From Ruminococcus sp. YRD2003 (GTDB lineage: Bacteria; Bacillota; Clostridia; Oscillospirales; Ruminococcaceae): DNA of 64,000 nucleotides. Location of the stretch: contig FNZT01000009.1 in the NCBI GenBank assembly GCA_900109435.1, positions 115,095-179,094 of the forward strand, in the 5' to 3' direction. The translations under genes and the position numbers were made by a program. The notes below the pieces were generated by a model. It was not told the origin of the DNA, ran no database searches, and worked only from the letters and a program-made list of their open reading frames with translations. The stretch's first letter is position 1. The number at the start of each line of letters is the position of its first letter. Shown one piece after another: positions 7,911 through 16,728 of the stretch.

Positions 7911-8063
7911 TAAAAACAGCTCTCGGTTTCATCTTGAGTATTGTTGATGTGCGGCGTCGCCACAATTACAATTATAGCTGAACCGTGCGGCAAAGTCAAC
8001 AGGACCGACACCGAAAAAATGACGAAATTTGGTCGGCTTCCGCAGCTTGTTTTTTACAGCGGC

Positions 8064-8092
8064 TTGCTTTTTTCGCCTGTTTGTGATATCAT
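8064..8092 (+). promoter_or_regulatory. Vegetative promoter of the Fur-family gene
   Basis: TTGCTT (8064-8069), 17-bp spacer, TATCAT (8087-8092), 29 bp before the start codon. The AT palindrome ATATATAT/ATCATATATATGAT around 8087-8101 overlaps the start of transcription and could be an operator, but this is only a suggestion. Confidence 0.6.
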
Positions 8093-8121
8093 ATATATGA
8101 TAAATCCATTCGGAGGGCATA

Positions 8122-8556
8122 ATGAAACGCGATATCGGTTATAATACACGCCAGAAGGAAAAACTCGTAGATTACCTTGTGCGAAATAAGGAAAAACATA
8201 CCAATGTGCAGGAGATAAGCGCTTATCTCGCGTCGGAGGGCTCGCCCCTCGGCACTGCGACTATCTACCGTCAGCTCGATAAGCTCGTCGAGGCGGGAGT
8301 GGTCCGCAAATTCGTCATTGACGGCAAAATGGGAGCTTGTTACCAGTACATTGAAAATACCCGTGAGTGCCGTGAGCACTTCCACCTGAAATGTCTCAAG
8401 TGCGGCAGGCTCATACACCTCAACTGCGACCACCTGAAAGGCATCAACGAACACATCGCAGAGCATCACGGCTTCATCATCGACCCGTCACAGACCGTCT
8501 TTTACGGTACCTGTTCGGAGTGCGCGCGAGCTTCTGCCTCCGACGAGCAGGTGTAG
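8122..8556 (+). CDS. Fur-family metal-dependent transcriptional regulator
   Basis: 144 residues. The N-terminal winged helix (about 1-80) includes the recognition helix ATIYRQLDKLVEAG. The C-terminal dimerisation half has the family's two cysteine pairs (CLKCG near 93 and CSEC near 132), which bind structural zinc, plus HFH...H and HHGF metal-ligand histidines. The sequence alone does not tell whether it responds to iron, zinc or peroxide; the two Cys pairs fit Zur/PerR/Fur equally. Translation starts behind GGAGGG. It is transcribed alone and divergently from the lipoprotein gene. Confidence 0.92.
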   Translation: MKRDIGYNTRQKEKLVDYLVRNKEKHTNVQEISAYLASEGSPLGTATIYRQLDKLVEAGVVRKFVIDGKMGACYQYIENTRECREHFHLKCLKCGRLIHLNCDHLKGINEHIAEHHGFIIDPSQTVFYGTCSECARASASDEQV

Positions 8557-8709
8557 ACCTTTACGTCGTCGGTATCGGGGACAGGCGTTCTATCCGCTCC
8601 GACCGACGGGATGTATATCTTCATGTCTTCATCGTTCACTTCTATCACCTCATAGCTATTATCCCGTCCCGAAGCCTTTTTATTCGGGACAAGAAAAGGA
8701 AATCCTACT

Positions 8710-9198
8710 ATGCGTTATCTGCGTGTTCTTCTGTATCTCATCGCTGCTGATATCCTCTCACTGTTTGTAGGACTGACGCTTGCAGGTTCGGCAAATCCGC
8801 TGATTCGCGTGATATCGGCGCTTTGCGGGGCAGGGATAATGCTCTGCCTTATGGCGAACCTTGCACTGAAAACTGCGGCAGGCGACCTCAAGGACGAGCG
8901 CCGCTCGGGGACGAAAACATCGCTCCTGCTGCCTGCGGGTATGACTGTAACGGCTTTGACTGTCCCGCTCGCGAGCTGGCTGGTGCTTCGCATCGGCAGG
9001 TTCGACTTCTACCGCTGGCACAAGCTCGTAAACGGCTGGTTCATCCAGTTATACAATATGATACAGCCCGATGCGAGCTCAGCTGCTCTCACTTCGGGAC
9101 AGATATGGGCAATGCTCCCGCTCGCTTTTGCTCCTGCGGCTGTATTCGCGGTTTTCTATGTGCTCGGATACAGGGGCGTTATATGTCTTGAAAAATAA
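8710..9198 (+). CDS. Four-helix membrane protein, unknown
   Basis: 162 residues with hydrophobic segments near 3-24, 31-52, 75-95 and 135-155, and a short basic loop between the second and third. No motif that I recognise. An imperfect hairpin (8666-8690) lies in the 153-bp gap after the Fur-like gene. The start follows an AGGAAAT site. A separate promoter for the next gene begins right after its stop. Confidence 0.7.
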   Translation: MRYLRVLLYLIAADILSLFVGLTLAGSANPLIRVISALCGAGIMLCLMANLALKTAAGDLKDERRSGTKTSLLLPAGMTVTALTVPLASWLVLRIGRFDFYRWHKLVNGWFIQLYNMIQPDASSAALTSGQIWAMLPLAFAPAAVFAVFYVLGYRGVICLEK

Positions 9199-9229
9199 CC
9201 GCTGCACCCAAAAAATTAATTGTTAATGC

Positions 9230-9258
9230 TTGACTTTACGTTAATAGTATGTTAAAAT
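9230..9258 (+). promoter_or_regulatory. Vegetative promoter of the zinc-ribbon membrane protein gene
   Basis: TTGACT (9230-9235), 17-bp spacer, TAAAAT (9253-9258), 32 bp before the start codon. Confidence 0.7.
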
Positions 9259-9290
9259 ATTGCTGATAGATTTTTAGGAGGTCGAATACC

Positions 9291-9965
9291 ATGGCTTTTT
9301 GTAAATATTGCGGAAAAGAACTCGACAAGGACGGAAACTGCACCTGCGAGGCTTCTATGGGCAAGTCAGTGCCCGAAAGAGAACACATCAAGGCTGACAA
9401 GGCTCCCGAGGGCGGACTGAAAAAGGCTCTCATCATCATTGGAATTATTGCTGTGCTCGCTGTTATCGGAGGCATCGCACTCTTTATCTTCACAAGTGCC
9501 AATGCGTATAAGAAGCCGATAAAAAATATGGTCAAGGGCGTCAACAGAGGCGATACGGACCGTATCATCAGCGCTATGTACACCGAGGACGAGCAGAGTG
9601 AGCTCAAGGTCAGAGCTAAGGACAGCGGGCTCGACTGGGATACATACGTAAGCGACAACGATAAGACTATCGACACTATCCGCAAGTCAAAGAATATCAA
9701 GCGCATCAAGGTCGATATCGTAGCAAAGGAAAAGCTCGACGGAAGCAATCTCACTGACGTTGAGAATTACTACAAGCAGAGCTTCGGCGAGGAAGTCAAG
9801 AAGGCTTACCGTGTAGAGGTCAAATTCACCGTCAAGTACAAGGACGGAAACAAGACCGATGACGGCTGGCTGACTGTCGCGAAGATAAAGGACGGCGGCT
9901 GGGTATACTGTCCCGAGGGCAGCGATACCTTCGACTATATGAAGGACCTCACAAAGCTTCTGTAA
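9291..9965 (+). CDS. Membrane-anchored protein with N-terminal zinc ribbon
   Basis: 224 residues. The first 20 hold a short zinc-ribbon half (CKYCG...CTCE). One membrane helix follows near 45-68, and then an extracellular domain of about 150 residues. That domain begins like the small alpha+beta folds (NTF2/DUF4878-like) found behind zinc-ribbon and helix anchors: a helix with VKGVNRGDTDRIISAMY and a strand pair ending near WLTVAKIKDGGWVY. The function is unknown. The arrangement resembles many Firmicute surface proteins that may sense the envelope. Confidence 0.8.
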   Translation: MAFCKYCGKELDKDGNCTCEASMGKSVPEREHIKADKAPEGGLKKALIIIGIIAVLAVIGGIALFIFTSANAYKKPIKNMVKGVNRGDTDRIISAMYTEDEQSELKVRAKDSGLDWDTYVSDNDKTIDTIRKSKNIKRIKVDIVAKEKLDGSNLTDVENYYKQSFGEEVKKAYRVEVKFTVKYKDGNKTDDGWLTVAKIKDGGWVYCPEGSDTFDYMKDLTKLL

Positions 9966-9976
9966 AATATAACATC

Positions 9977-10010
9977 AACGGGGGAGACAGTGTTCTTCCC
10001 CGTTATTTTT
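9977..10010 (+). terminator. Rho-independent terminator
   Basis: AACGGGG pairs with CCCCGTT, followed by ATTTTT, 12 bp after the stop codon and 12 bp before the AEC transporter start. Readthrough into that gene is possible. Confidence 0.7.
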
Positions 10011-10021
10011 GGAGTGGGAAT

Positions 10022-10951
10022 ATGGCTGAAACGATCCTTAAACAAACACTGGTGATGCTCATACTTATGCTGATAGGTGCTCTGAGCGCGAAAACAGGAC
10101 TGATAAGCGCGTCCGCAAACAAGGACTTGTCAAAGTTCGTTTTGCAGGTGGTGAACCCTGTCGTCATATTTATGTCCTATCAGACCGAACTGAAAGCCGA
10201 GCTCGTGAAAAAGCTGCTGCTGACGTTCGCTCTGTCGGCGCTTGCTATGGCGGTAATGCTTGCGGGGGCTTATCTGTTCATTCGTCCGAGAGAGGGCAGG
10301 AATACCGAAATAGAGCGGTTTTCGTCGATATATTCAAACTGCGGCTTCATGGGCATACCCCTCGTGAACGCGATGTTCGGAATGGAGGGCGTGTTCTGCC
10401 TTACGGCTTTTATCACCGTGTTCAATCTGACTGTGTGGACTCACGGAGTTATTCTCATAACAGGTGAAAAGGACGTGAAATCGGTGCTGAAGGTGCTGCG
10501 CTCGCCGACGATGATCGCTATCGCGGTGGGACTTCTCGCTTTCTTCCTGAAAATCAGACTGCCCGAGATACCGTCAAAGGCGCTCGGATATATCTCGGAG
10601 CTGAATACGCCGCTTGCTATGGTCGTTTCGGGCGTTACGATATCTCAGACGAGCTTTGCGGGCATTGTGAAAAAGACAGGGGTATACAGAGTATGTTTCT
10701 CAAAGTTGATTTTGCTTCCGTTTATACTTATTGTTATATTTTCGCTGCTCCCGATAGATGAACAGGTGAGGATGACAGTCCTCGTCGCTGCGGCTGCTCC
10801 GCCCGCCGCAATGTGTACTCTTCTCTGCATTCGGAGCGGTAAGGATTCCCTCTATGCAAGCGAGATCTTTACCGCGGGAACTATACTATCTGTTATCACA
10901 TTACCGATAGTAGTAAAATTTACGGAATATTTAACAAAAATGATAAGTTAA
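10022..10951 (+). CDS. AEC-family transporter (auxin efflux carrier type)
   Basis: 309 residues with about ten hydrophobic segments in two halves, matching the AEC fold. The first half holds the NPVVIF(M)S segment near 41-47 and NCGFMGIPLVNAMFG near 103-117, a hallmark of the family. In bacteria these carriers move small organic acids such as malate or malonate; the substrate cannot be read here. It starts behind GGAGTGGG just after a terminator, with no neighbouring metabolic gene to indicate a role. Confidence 0.85.
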   Translation: MAETILKQTLVMLILMLIGALSAKTGLISASANKDLSKFVLQVVNPVVIFMSYQTELKAELVKKLLLTFALSALAMAVMLAGAYLFIRPREGRNTEIERFSSIYSNCGFMGIPLVNAMFGMEGVFCLTAFITVFNLTVWTHGVILITGEKDVKSVLKVLRSPTMIAIAVGLLAFFLKIRLPEIPSKALGYISELNTPLAMVVSGVTISQTSFAGIVKKTGVYRVCFSKLILLPFILIVIFSLLPIDEQVRMTVLVAAAAPPAAMCTLLCIRSGKDSLYASEIFTAGTILSVITLPIVVKFTEYLTKMIS

Positions 10952-11154
10952 AATTGTTGCTAACGCTGATTTTTAGATTTTTATCCAAAAAAGGTTTTAT
11001 TTTTTTTTTATTTGTGTTATACTATATATACGAAAACAAGTATTTCCTTTACTATTGCTAAGCAAAAGGAAAGGAAGGCTGGCCGCGGTGCTGCCGATCG
11101 TCCCGTCGGTCTGCCGTTCCGAACTACTATCACTGAAAGAACGGAGTATTAAAC

Positions 11155-12378
11155 ATGGAAAAAAGAGGAATCAGCAAGCTTGATCTCAAGAGACGCAACC
11201 GTATGCAGATCCTGCGCGTCATCAGAGAATCAGGTCCAATTTCAAGAGTTGACGTGGCAAGCGCTCTCGAAATAACAAGAGCTGCTGTCACAATAATCAC
11301 CAACGAGATGATCGAAGAGGGTGTTCTCGTTGAGATCGGCGAAGCTCCGATCAATACCGAGAAGCTCCAGAAGGGCAGAAGAAAAATACTCATCGACATC
11401 AACGTGAACAGCCGCTTTGCACTCGGCGCTACCGTTGACGAGAAGGAGGTAAGCATCGGCCTTACCAACCTCAATTCCGAGGTGCTCGACAAGTCCAGCA
11501 TGGTCATTGATGAGAGGACGACCAGCAAGGATATCATCAACTACATAATCAAGGCGAGCAATACCATGATCGAGAACAGCGCCCTCACCAAGGACAAGAT
11601 ACTCGGTCTCGGCGTCGGCGTCGTTCCTTCTATGTGGGGCAAGCTCAAGATATTCTACAAGGACGGTGTGCTCGATTTTACCAACTTCATCGAGAAGCTT
11701 TCGAGCAGCCTCGACATCGATATCCACTGCGGAAATGCTATCGGTCTTATGGCTCTCGCCAGCAACGATTTCAGGACCCAGAACGGCTATCAGACAAATA
11801 CCGCTTTCCTGCATAACGGCAATCAGGTCAACCTCGCTATCGTCAATAAGAACGAGCTCTCAAATGACTATATCTCATACACGTCCATGATCGAGAAATA
11901 CATCGTCAGCCCCAACGGACGTCCGTATGAGGGCTATCCAAACGGCTCCGTGAAGGCTGAGCTTTCAAGATCGGCAATGCTCTCGGCTTTCTATGATATC
12001 TATTCAAAGGACAAGACCCCTGTGCTCTACGAGCTCACCGAGGGGGACAAGTCAAGGATCAATACGGATACCGTGTTCATGGCTCTCATGAGAGGCGAAG
12101 AGCCTGTCAAGAACCTTGTTGACGACATCATCGCGAAGTATACCGTGCTGATCAACAATCTGTCTATCAGTCACTTCGCAAAGAAGATCGTTCTTCACAA
12201 CTATAAGCTCAACGAGAAGCAGTTTGACTACGTTAAGCGCGAGATGATCCGTCTCGTCAGCGAGGACATCGCGGACAGAGTCGTGCTCAGCAAGCTCGAC
12301 GGAAAGAATAACTTCCTCGGCGGCTGCGCGCTCATCATTCAGGACAACTTCTATACAATGGGCGGTATGCAGAAGTAA
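11155..12378 (+). CDS. ROK-family transcriptional regulator lacking kinase and zinc motifs
   Basis: 407 residues. The N-terminal winged helix (about 8-70; LKRRNRMQILRVIRESGPISRVDVASAL) is the MarR-like domain of NagC/XylR-type ROK repressors. The rest follows the ROK fold (ALGATVDEKEVSIGLTNL, LGLGVGVVPS, then GGCALIIQDNF at the end). The phosphate-binding DxGGT loop is replaced by GATVDE, and the cysteine cluster that binds structural zinc in true sugar kinases is absent. It is therefore probably a pure regulator, perhaps with an altered ligand. No adjacent sugar genes identify its target. A TATACT -10 box at 11018-11023 may begin a ~130-nt leader. Confidence 0.85.
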   Translation: MEKRGISKLDLKRRNRMQILRVIRESGPISRVDVASALEITRAAVTIITNEMIEEGVLVEIGEAPINTEKLQKGRRKILIDINVNSRFALGATVDEKEVSIGLTNLNSEVLDKSSMVIDERTTSKDIINYIIKASNTMIENSALTKDKILGLGVGVVPSMWGKLKIFYKDGVLDFTNFIEKLSSSLDIDIHCGNAIGLMALASNDFRTQNGYQTNTAFLHNGNQVNLAIVNKNELSNDYISYTSMIEKYIVSPNGRPYEGYPNGSVKAELSRSAMLSAFYDIYSKDKTPVLYELTEGDKSRINTDTVFMALMRGEEPVKNLVDDIIAKYTVLINNLSISHFAKKIVLHNYKLNEKQFDYVKREMIRLVSEDIADRVVLSKLDGKNNFLGGCALIIQDNFYTMGGMQK

Positions 12379-12390
12379 CACAAAAAATAA

Positions 12391-12420
12391 AGTGTCGGGT
12401 CATTGACCCGACACTTTTTG
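12391..12420. terminator. Bidirectional terminator
   Basis: AGTGTCGGGTCA pairs with TGACCCGACACT, A-rich before and T5 after. It sits between the ROK gene (plus) and the tiny membrane protein gene (minus). Confidence 0.85.
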
Positions 12421-12424
12421 CATT

Positions 12425-12604
12425 TCAGACTCCGCAGTCCTCATAGTCCTTCCACTTCTCGAAGTAGAGTTTGTTGCTCCAGCTCTTATACAATATATAA
12501 AGTATTGAGCTGACTGCAATGAATATCGCTCCTACGATGGGAAGAAACATATGCAGTACCTTTTTCGGATTTATCTCTTCTTCATTCTTTTTACGTTTAC
12601 TCAT
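12425..12604 (-). CDS. Tiny single-helix membrane protein next to pspA
   Basis: 59 residues beginning MSKRKKNEEEINPKK. A basic N-terminus is followed by one membrane helix (about 19-38) and a charged, tyrosine-rich end (YEDCGV). The start has a GAGGAT ribosome site 16 bp after the PspA-family gene stop, and no terminator intervenes, so the two are cotranscribed. I do not recognise a named family. A membrane partner or anchor for the PspA-like protein is a reasonable guess from position only. Confidence 0.7.
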   Translation of the reverse strand: MSKRKKNEEEINPKKVLHMFLPIVGAIFIAVSSILYILYKSWSNKLYFEKWKDYEDCGV

Positions 12605-12620
12605 AATTTATCCTCATCCT

Positions 12621-13355
12621 TTATTCTTCGTTCGTATCCGAGCCTTCAAGAGGTGCTGTTTCGGGGGTTATCTCCTCGGGAGCAGCATTGCCGTTCATCT
12701 CGGCTATGAGTCTCTGGAGCTCCTGATCTACTTTTGCTTCATTTTCTATCTGCTGGAATGTCTGCTGGAGGTCGTCCTGCTGAGTGCCCGATATCTCGGC
12801 AAATGCGTCAGCCTCGGCTTCCTTCTGCTGCACCTTCTCTTCCATGCGGTTGAGCTTGTCGAAGGCGCTGCTTGCGTCAAAGCCGCCCTGTGCTGCTGCA
12901 AGCTGTCTCTTCGTATCAGCCATCTGGGCGCGTGCTATGAGCATCGCCTGACGCGATTTGGCTTCTTCGAGCTTGGATTTCAGCAGCTCTACCTGATCGC
13001 CTATAGCGTCTGTCTGTGTGGATATCGACTCGTACATCTGCTTATAGTTCGCAACGTCCTCGTCAGCCTTTACCTTGCGGGAGAGAGCCTGCTTTGCGAG
13101 ATCCTGCTCGCCGCGTGCGAGGGCTGCTTTTGCCTTGTTTTCCCAGTCAGAGGATACCGACATAGCGTCCTTGTACTTAGTCTCGGCGAGACGCTCGCTC
13201 GCCTTCGCCTTTCCGTAGTTCTGAGTAGCCTTGGTAAGCTCCTTCTGCATATCGGCGATTATCTGCTTGACCATTTTCTCGGGGTCTTCAGCTCTGTCGA
13301 TAAGGTCGTTGATGTTGGACTTGAGCAGGTCGCTCAGTCTTGCGAATACACCCAT
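12621..13355 (-). CDS. PspA/IM30 (ESCRT-III-like) membrane-stress protein
   Basis: 244 residues, almost entirely helical coiled coil, as in PspA/Vipp1. It opens with MGVFARLSDLLKSNINDLIDRAEDPEKM, the family's amphipathic membrane-binding helix and conserved AEDPEKM turn. It ends in an acidic Pro/Glu tail in place of the Vipp1 helix. Such proteins polymerise on the inner membrane face to repair or stabilise damaged membrane. The start is behind AGGAGG. Transcription comes from a perfect vegetative promoter with a hairpin right at the mRNA 5' end. Confidence 0.92.
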   Translation of the reverse strand: MGVFARLSDLLKSNINDLIDRAEDPEKMVKQIIADMQKELTKATQNYGKAKASERLAETKYKDAMSVSSDWENKAKAALARGEQDLAKQALSRKVKADEDVANYKQMYESISTQTDAIGDQVELLKSKLEEAKSRQAMLIARAQMADTKRQLAAAQGGFDASSAFDKLNRMEEKVQQKEAEADAFAEISGTQQDDLQQTFQQIENEAKVDQELQRLIAEMNGNAAPEEITPETAPLEGSDTNEE

Positions 13356-13386
13356 TTATTCATCCTCCTGTTCACGGTAAAAATAG

Positions 13387-13413
13387 AGCGGCACGGACTT
13401 GACCTGTGCCGCT
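13387..13413 (-). promoter_or_regulatory. Hairpin at the 5' end of the pspA transcript
   Basis: AGCGGCAC and GTGCCGCT (8-bp perfect arms) begin about 7 bp after the -10 box and are followed by CTATTTTTA. They could be a terminator for the upstream GGDEF gene, an attenuator, an mRNA-stabilising cap or a repressor site. Confidence 0.5.
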
Positions 13414-13419
13414 GATATT

Positions 13420-13448
13420 ATTATAAGATAAAACTTCTGAATTGTCAA
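13420..13448 (-). promoter_or_regulatory. Consensus vegetative promoter of the pspA-like gene
   Basis: Minus strand TTGACA (13448-13443), exactly 17 bp, TATAAT (13425-13420): a perfect sigma-A consensus, so expression should be high unless repressed. Confidence 0.85.
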
Positions 13449-13500
13449 GTGCTAAGGCAGCACTCAAAGCTCGCATGACGGCGCTGCCGAAACATGGAAC

Positions 13501-14673
13501 TCAGTGTACGCCGACGGATTTGAGATCGCGCTTCTGTTCGTACATTGATTCGTCGGCACGCTTGAAAACGTCGTTGTAGCTGGTGTCCTTTGAAGCGTCG
13601 TAAACAGCAAGTCCGCTTGCTACGACAACTTCGCCGTTTTTCTGGTTTTCTCTGATCTTTTCCCTGAATGCCCGCACAAGTTCCTCGCGGTTTGCGTAAT
13701 CTTCGCCTTTCAGTATCGCGACAAACTCGTCGCCGCCGACACGGAACACGGGACTATGGTTAAAACTGCGGCAGATAAGGGAGCACCCGCTTTTGATGTA
13801 TTCGTCGCCTGCTTCGTGGCCTAATGTGTCATTGATTGATTTCAGACCGTTCAGGTCGAAAACAACTATCCCGTATTCGGTCAGCTCGCCGCTCTCGACA
13901 GATGTTTCGAGTTCAGCCAGTGCTTCGAGATATGACAGCTTGTTCTTCACTCCTGTCAATCCGTCCTTGTAAGCCTTCTGCTTTGCGAGATCGATCGCCA
14001 CATTGTGTTCGGCGTCCTTGTCTCTGTATACGAATGTGTGTATCAGACAGGTGCCGAAAAGACAGCCCATGGAATAGAAGGGCATGAGCGGGAAAAGCAT
14101 CTGTACCGCGATAAAGAAGCACATTATGATGCCCGAAATGCTGATCGTTCGGTAGTGTGATCTGCTGATACCCTTTGAGCGGACTGCCATTATCATGGAA
14201 TAGACGGATGTGACGAGGAATAGTATCATTTGCAGGAGCAGTCCGATGTATCTTGCGGGGAGCGGCATATATTCGCTGCCTTTCCCGAATGTGAAAACGA
14301 TCGGGAAAAACAGATTCACAGCCAGAACTATGAACTCGAACAAAAAGATCGCCCAACCGCTCATCACAAGTATCTTGCCGTATCTGCCCTTGCTGCCCGC
14401 AAAGGCTACGACGCCTCTTGTCCAGCAAAGGACTGACAATACCATAGAGCCGAAGAACATACAGGTGTCGATATACGTGAGGATCAGCCAGCGCTGTTCG
14501 TAGAAAAAGCCCCACATTATGTCCGCTATGAAAAAGGAGATGAGCGCAAAGAGATATTGACGGTATTTCAGGCGTGCTTCGTTTTCACTTGTATTCCTGA
14601 CCTTCCTCAGAGCTTCGATATTTATGATGACAAGAACGATAAGCGAAATGATCCCTATGCTGGAATAATACAT
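13501..14673 (-). CDS. Membrane diguanylate cyclase (GGDEF)
   Basis: 390 residues. About seven hydrophobic segments fill residues 1-220 and form an unassigned sensor region. A C-terminal GGDEF domain starts near DGLTGVKNKLSY. The active-site loop RVGGDEFVAIL is intact, and the upstream FDLNGLKSINDTLGHEAGDE metal/substrate segment is present, so it should make cyclic di-GMP from GTP. I see no RxxD product-inhibition motif four to five residues before GGDEF (the residues are NHSPVF), so feedback control may be absent. The start has GGGGGAAT upstream. It is a single gene. Confidence 0.92.
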   Translation of the reverse strand: MYYSSIGIISLIVLVIINIEALRKVRNTSENEARLKYRQYLFALISFFIADIMWGFFYEQRWLILTYIDTCMFFGSMVLSVLCWTRGVVAFAGSKGRYGKILVMSGWAIFLFEFIVLAVNLFFPIVFTFGKGSEYMPLPARYIGLLLQMILFLVTSVYSMIMAVRSKGISRSHYRTISISGIIMCFFIAVQMLFPLMPFYSMGCLFGTCLIHTFVYRDKDAEHNVAIDLAKQKAYKDGLTGVKNKLSYLEALAELETSVESGELTEYGIVVFDLNGLKSINDTLGHEAGDEYIKSGCSLICRSFNHSPVFRVGGDEFVAILKGEDYANREELVRAFREKIRENQKNGEVVVASGLAVYDASKDTSYNDVFKRADESMYEQKRDLKSVGVH

Positions 14674-14715
14674 ATCATTCCCCCTTGGATTATGTGTTTA
14701 TCCGCACATTGCAGG

Positions 14716-15810
14716 CTACACAACGTCTATGACGACTATCTCTGACTTTGTGCCTGTTTTGAACGGGATAGCCCATGCCGATATGCCGCTTGTGACGATG
14801 AAATCGGTATTACCGCGTTTTTCGTGACCGTATACACGGTCGTTCGCGCCGATGAGCAGTCCTATCTGTCCCGCGGGGATAAGAGGTCCGCCGTGGGTAT
14901 GTCCCGAGAGGACGAGGTCGGCTTCCGCATCCGCCTCGGCTGAATAGTCATTGGGCTGGTGGTCGATGACTATATTATACCGCGAGCTGTCGAGGTCTTT
15001 CACGAGGTCTGCTATCGGCAGACGCTGCTCGTTCGAGCGGTCGCATCTTCCCGTGACATAGAAGTGCTCGCCTGCGGTGACGGTGCTGTCTGCCAGAAAG
15101 GTCACTCCGTTTTCCTTTAGGGCGGATTTTAGGTCATTGGGAGTAAAATCGCGGTAGTTCTCGCCATAGTAGCCGTAATCGTGGTTGCCGAGCGCGAAGT
15201 ACACACCGTATCTGGTCTCGAGCGAGCCGAGAGCCTCGCACGCGCGGACCATATCGGCTTTTTTTGACTCATCGTCCACGAAGTCGCCCGCTACGATGAC
15301 CATATCGGGCTCGAGAGCCTGTATACGCTCCATCTGCTCGGCAAATCTTTCGCCGTCGAGGGTGATGCCGAGGTGAGAGTCGGCTATCATGACGATGCGC
15401 ATATCCTCTCCGATGTTCTTATCGGTGTGCAGCTCGTAATTTGTTATCCATATGTTGTAGTCGAGGTACCAGCCGATGCCGAGGTATACCGCGGTAACAG
15501 CAAGAGCTGCGGCACCCGCGAAGTTGCGCTCGGGGCTTTTTCCGCGTATCTTATGTATGACAGCGGCGATAATGTCGCAGACGAGCCATATGATGAAAAG
15601 GTGTATCATCACAACGGCAGCAGTCCACGCATTGACGAATGCCCACGCGCCGCATACGACGGCTGCGATGACGAAGGCAAGTGCCCACGCGAGAAAGCTG
15701 TGCTTCTCACCGAGTTTCTTAATAAAGCTGAACCTGTGAAAGCCGCAGACGATATATGCTGCGCCTCCGACCGCAAACAGCAGTATTGCGCCGAATATCG
15801 CCAGCCACAT
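14716..15810 (-). CDS. Membrane metallophosphoesterase (calcineurin-like)
   Basis: 364 residues from the ATG at 15810; a TTG at 15816, directly after the thrH stop, is an alternative. Four membrane helices (about 1-130) precede a periplasmic-side phosphoesterase domain with all metal-ligand blocks: ADSHLG, GDFVDD, GNHDYG, DHQP and GHTHGG. This is the YkuE/YaeI-like arrangement; YkuE relatives bind the cell wall and YaeI-type relatives cleave lipid-linked phosphates. The start lies seven bases after the thrH stop, so the two genes are an operon. The substrate is unknown. Confidence 0.88.
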   Translation of the reverse strand: MWLAIFGAILLFAVGGAAYIVCGFHRFSFIKKLGEKHSFLAWALAFVIAAVVCGAWAFVNAWTAAVVMIHLFIIWLVCDIIAAVIHKIRGKSPERNFAGAAALAVTAVYLGIGWYLDYNIWITNYELHTDKNIGEDMRIVMIADSHLGITLDGERFAEQMERIQALEPDMVIVAGDFVDDESKKADMVRACEALGSLETRYGVYFALGNHDYGYYGENYRDFTPNDLKSALKENGVTFLADSTVTAGEHFYVTGRCDRSNEQRLPIADLVKDLDSSRYNIVIDHQPNDYSAEADAEADLVLSGHTHGGPLIPAGQIGLLIGANDRVYGHEKRGNTDFIVTSGISAWAIPFKTGTKSEIVVIDVV

Positions 15811-15816
15811 AGCCAA

Positions 15817-16428
15817 TTACTCTGCGATGACTTCCTTTATTGCCGCGAGGAGCTCGTCATAGCTCTCGAATGCAGGGAACTGAGGGTAGTCCTTCTTTAT
15901 CTGTTCCGTGCTGCGGAAAAGGAAGCCCGCCTTGCTTGCCTGTATCATGCCGAGGTCGTTGAAGCTGTCGCCGCTTGCTATTGTCTCGTAACCAATTGAC
16001 TGGAGCGCCTTTACTGTCGTGAGCTTGGACTTCTCGCATCTCATTCTGAAGCCCGTTATCTCGCCGTCGGGAGCTACTTCGAGCGTGTTGCAGAAGATAG
16101 TGGGCATTCCGAGCTTCTTCATCAGCGGTGCCGCAAACTGCGTGAAGGTGTCGCTGATGATGATGACCTGACAGAGTGAGCGGAGCTCGTCGAGAAACTC
16201 CTTTGCGCCTTCCATAGGCTCTATTTTAGCGATAGTTTCCTGTATCTCCCTGAGTCCGAGACCATGCTCTTTTAGTATGCCGAGACGCCACTTCATAAGC
16301 TTGTCGTAGTCGGGCTCGTCGCGGGTGGTCCTCTTCAGCTCGGGGATGCCGCTTGCCTCAGCGAATGCTATCCATATTTCGGGAACGAGTACGCCTTCGA
16401 GGTCGAGGCAGGTGATATACATTGACAT
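15817..16428 (-). CDS. thrH: ThrH-type phosphoserine phosphatase / homoserine phosphotransferase
   Basis: 203 residues, the usual ThrH length. HAD-fold motifs: I is CLDLEGVLVPEIW (nucleophile Asp followed by Glu, typical of ThrH rather than the DxD of SerB), II is IISDTF, III is the Lys in CEKSKLTTVKAL, IV is GDSFNDLGM. ThrH dephosphorylates phosphoserine and can pass the phosphate to homoserine, linking serine and threonine synthesis. It starts behind GGAGGAATC, with a vegetative promoter 36 bp further up. It is cotranscribed with the metallophosphoesterase. Confidence 0.9.
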   Translation of the reverse strand: MSMYITCLDLEGVLVPEIWIAFAEASGIPELKRTTRDEPDYDKLMKWRLGILKEHGLGLREIQETIAKIEPMEGAKEFLDELRSLCQVIIISDTFTQFAAPLMKKLGMPTIFCNTLEVAPDGEITGFRMRCEKSKLTTVKALQSIGYETIASGDSFNDLGMIQASKAGFLFRSTEQIKKDYPQFPAFESYDELLAAIKEVIAE

Positions 16429-16463
16429 AGTTGATTCCTCCGTTGGGATAAGTTTTACACCTA

Positions 16464-16492
16464 ATTATACCACATTACATTTAAAATAGCAA
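16464..16492 (-). promoter_or_regulatory. Vegetative promoter of thrH
   Basis: Minus strand TTGCTA (16492-16487), 17-bp spacer, TATAAT (16469-16464). Confidence 0.7.
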
Positions 16493-16728
16493 GGGGTTTA
16501 CAACCTCGTATCGGATTTTTGGGAGTTCATGATACGATGACGGGCAAAGCGTGCGGCTTCGTATCGTGCAAAGAAAGCTCATGGCAATTTGTTGACCCGT
16601 GTTTTGCCGCGATCATACATTTTATGCCAAATTAAGATTATTTTAAGGATATAGATTTATAATCGGAACCATAGAGAATGATCGTATATATCCGATATAC
16701 GAAATCAATGATAAGGAGTTTGATCAGA
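16493..16728. other. Intergenic region before the first dockerin gene
   Basis: Holds GATACGA/TCGTATC arms (about 16533-16576) that can pair across ~22 nt, and a TATAAT at 16658-16663 with only a poor -35, about 66 bp before the dockerin-gene start. The latter is a possible promoter that may need an activator. Nothing coding is seen. Confidence 0.4.
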
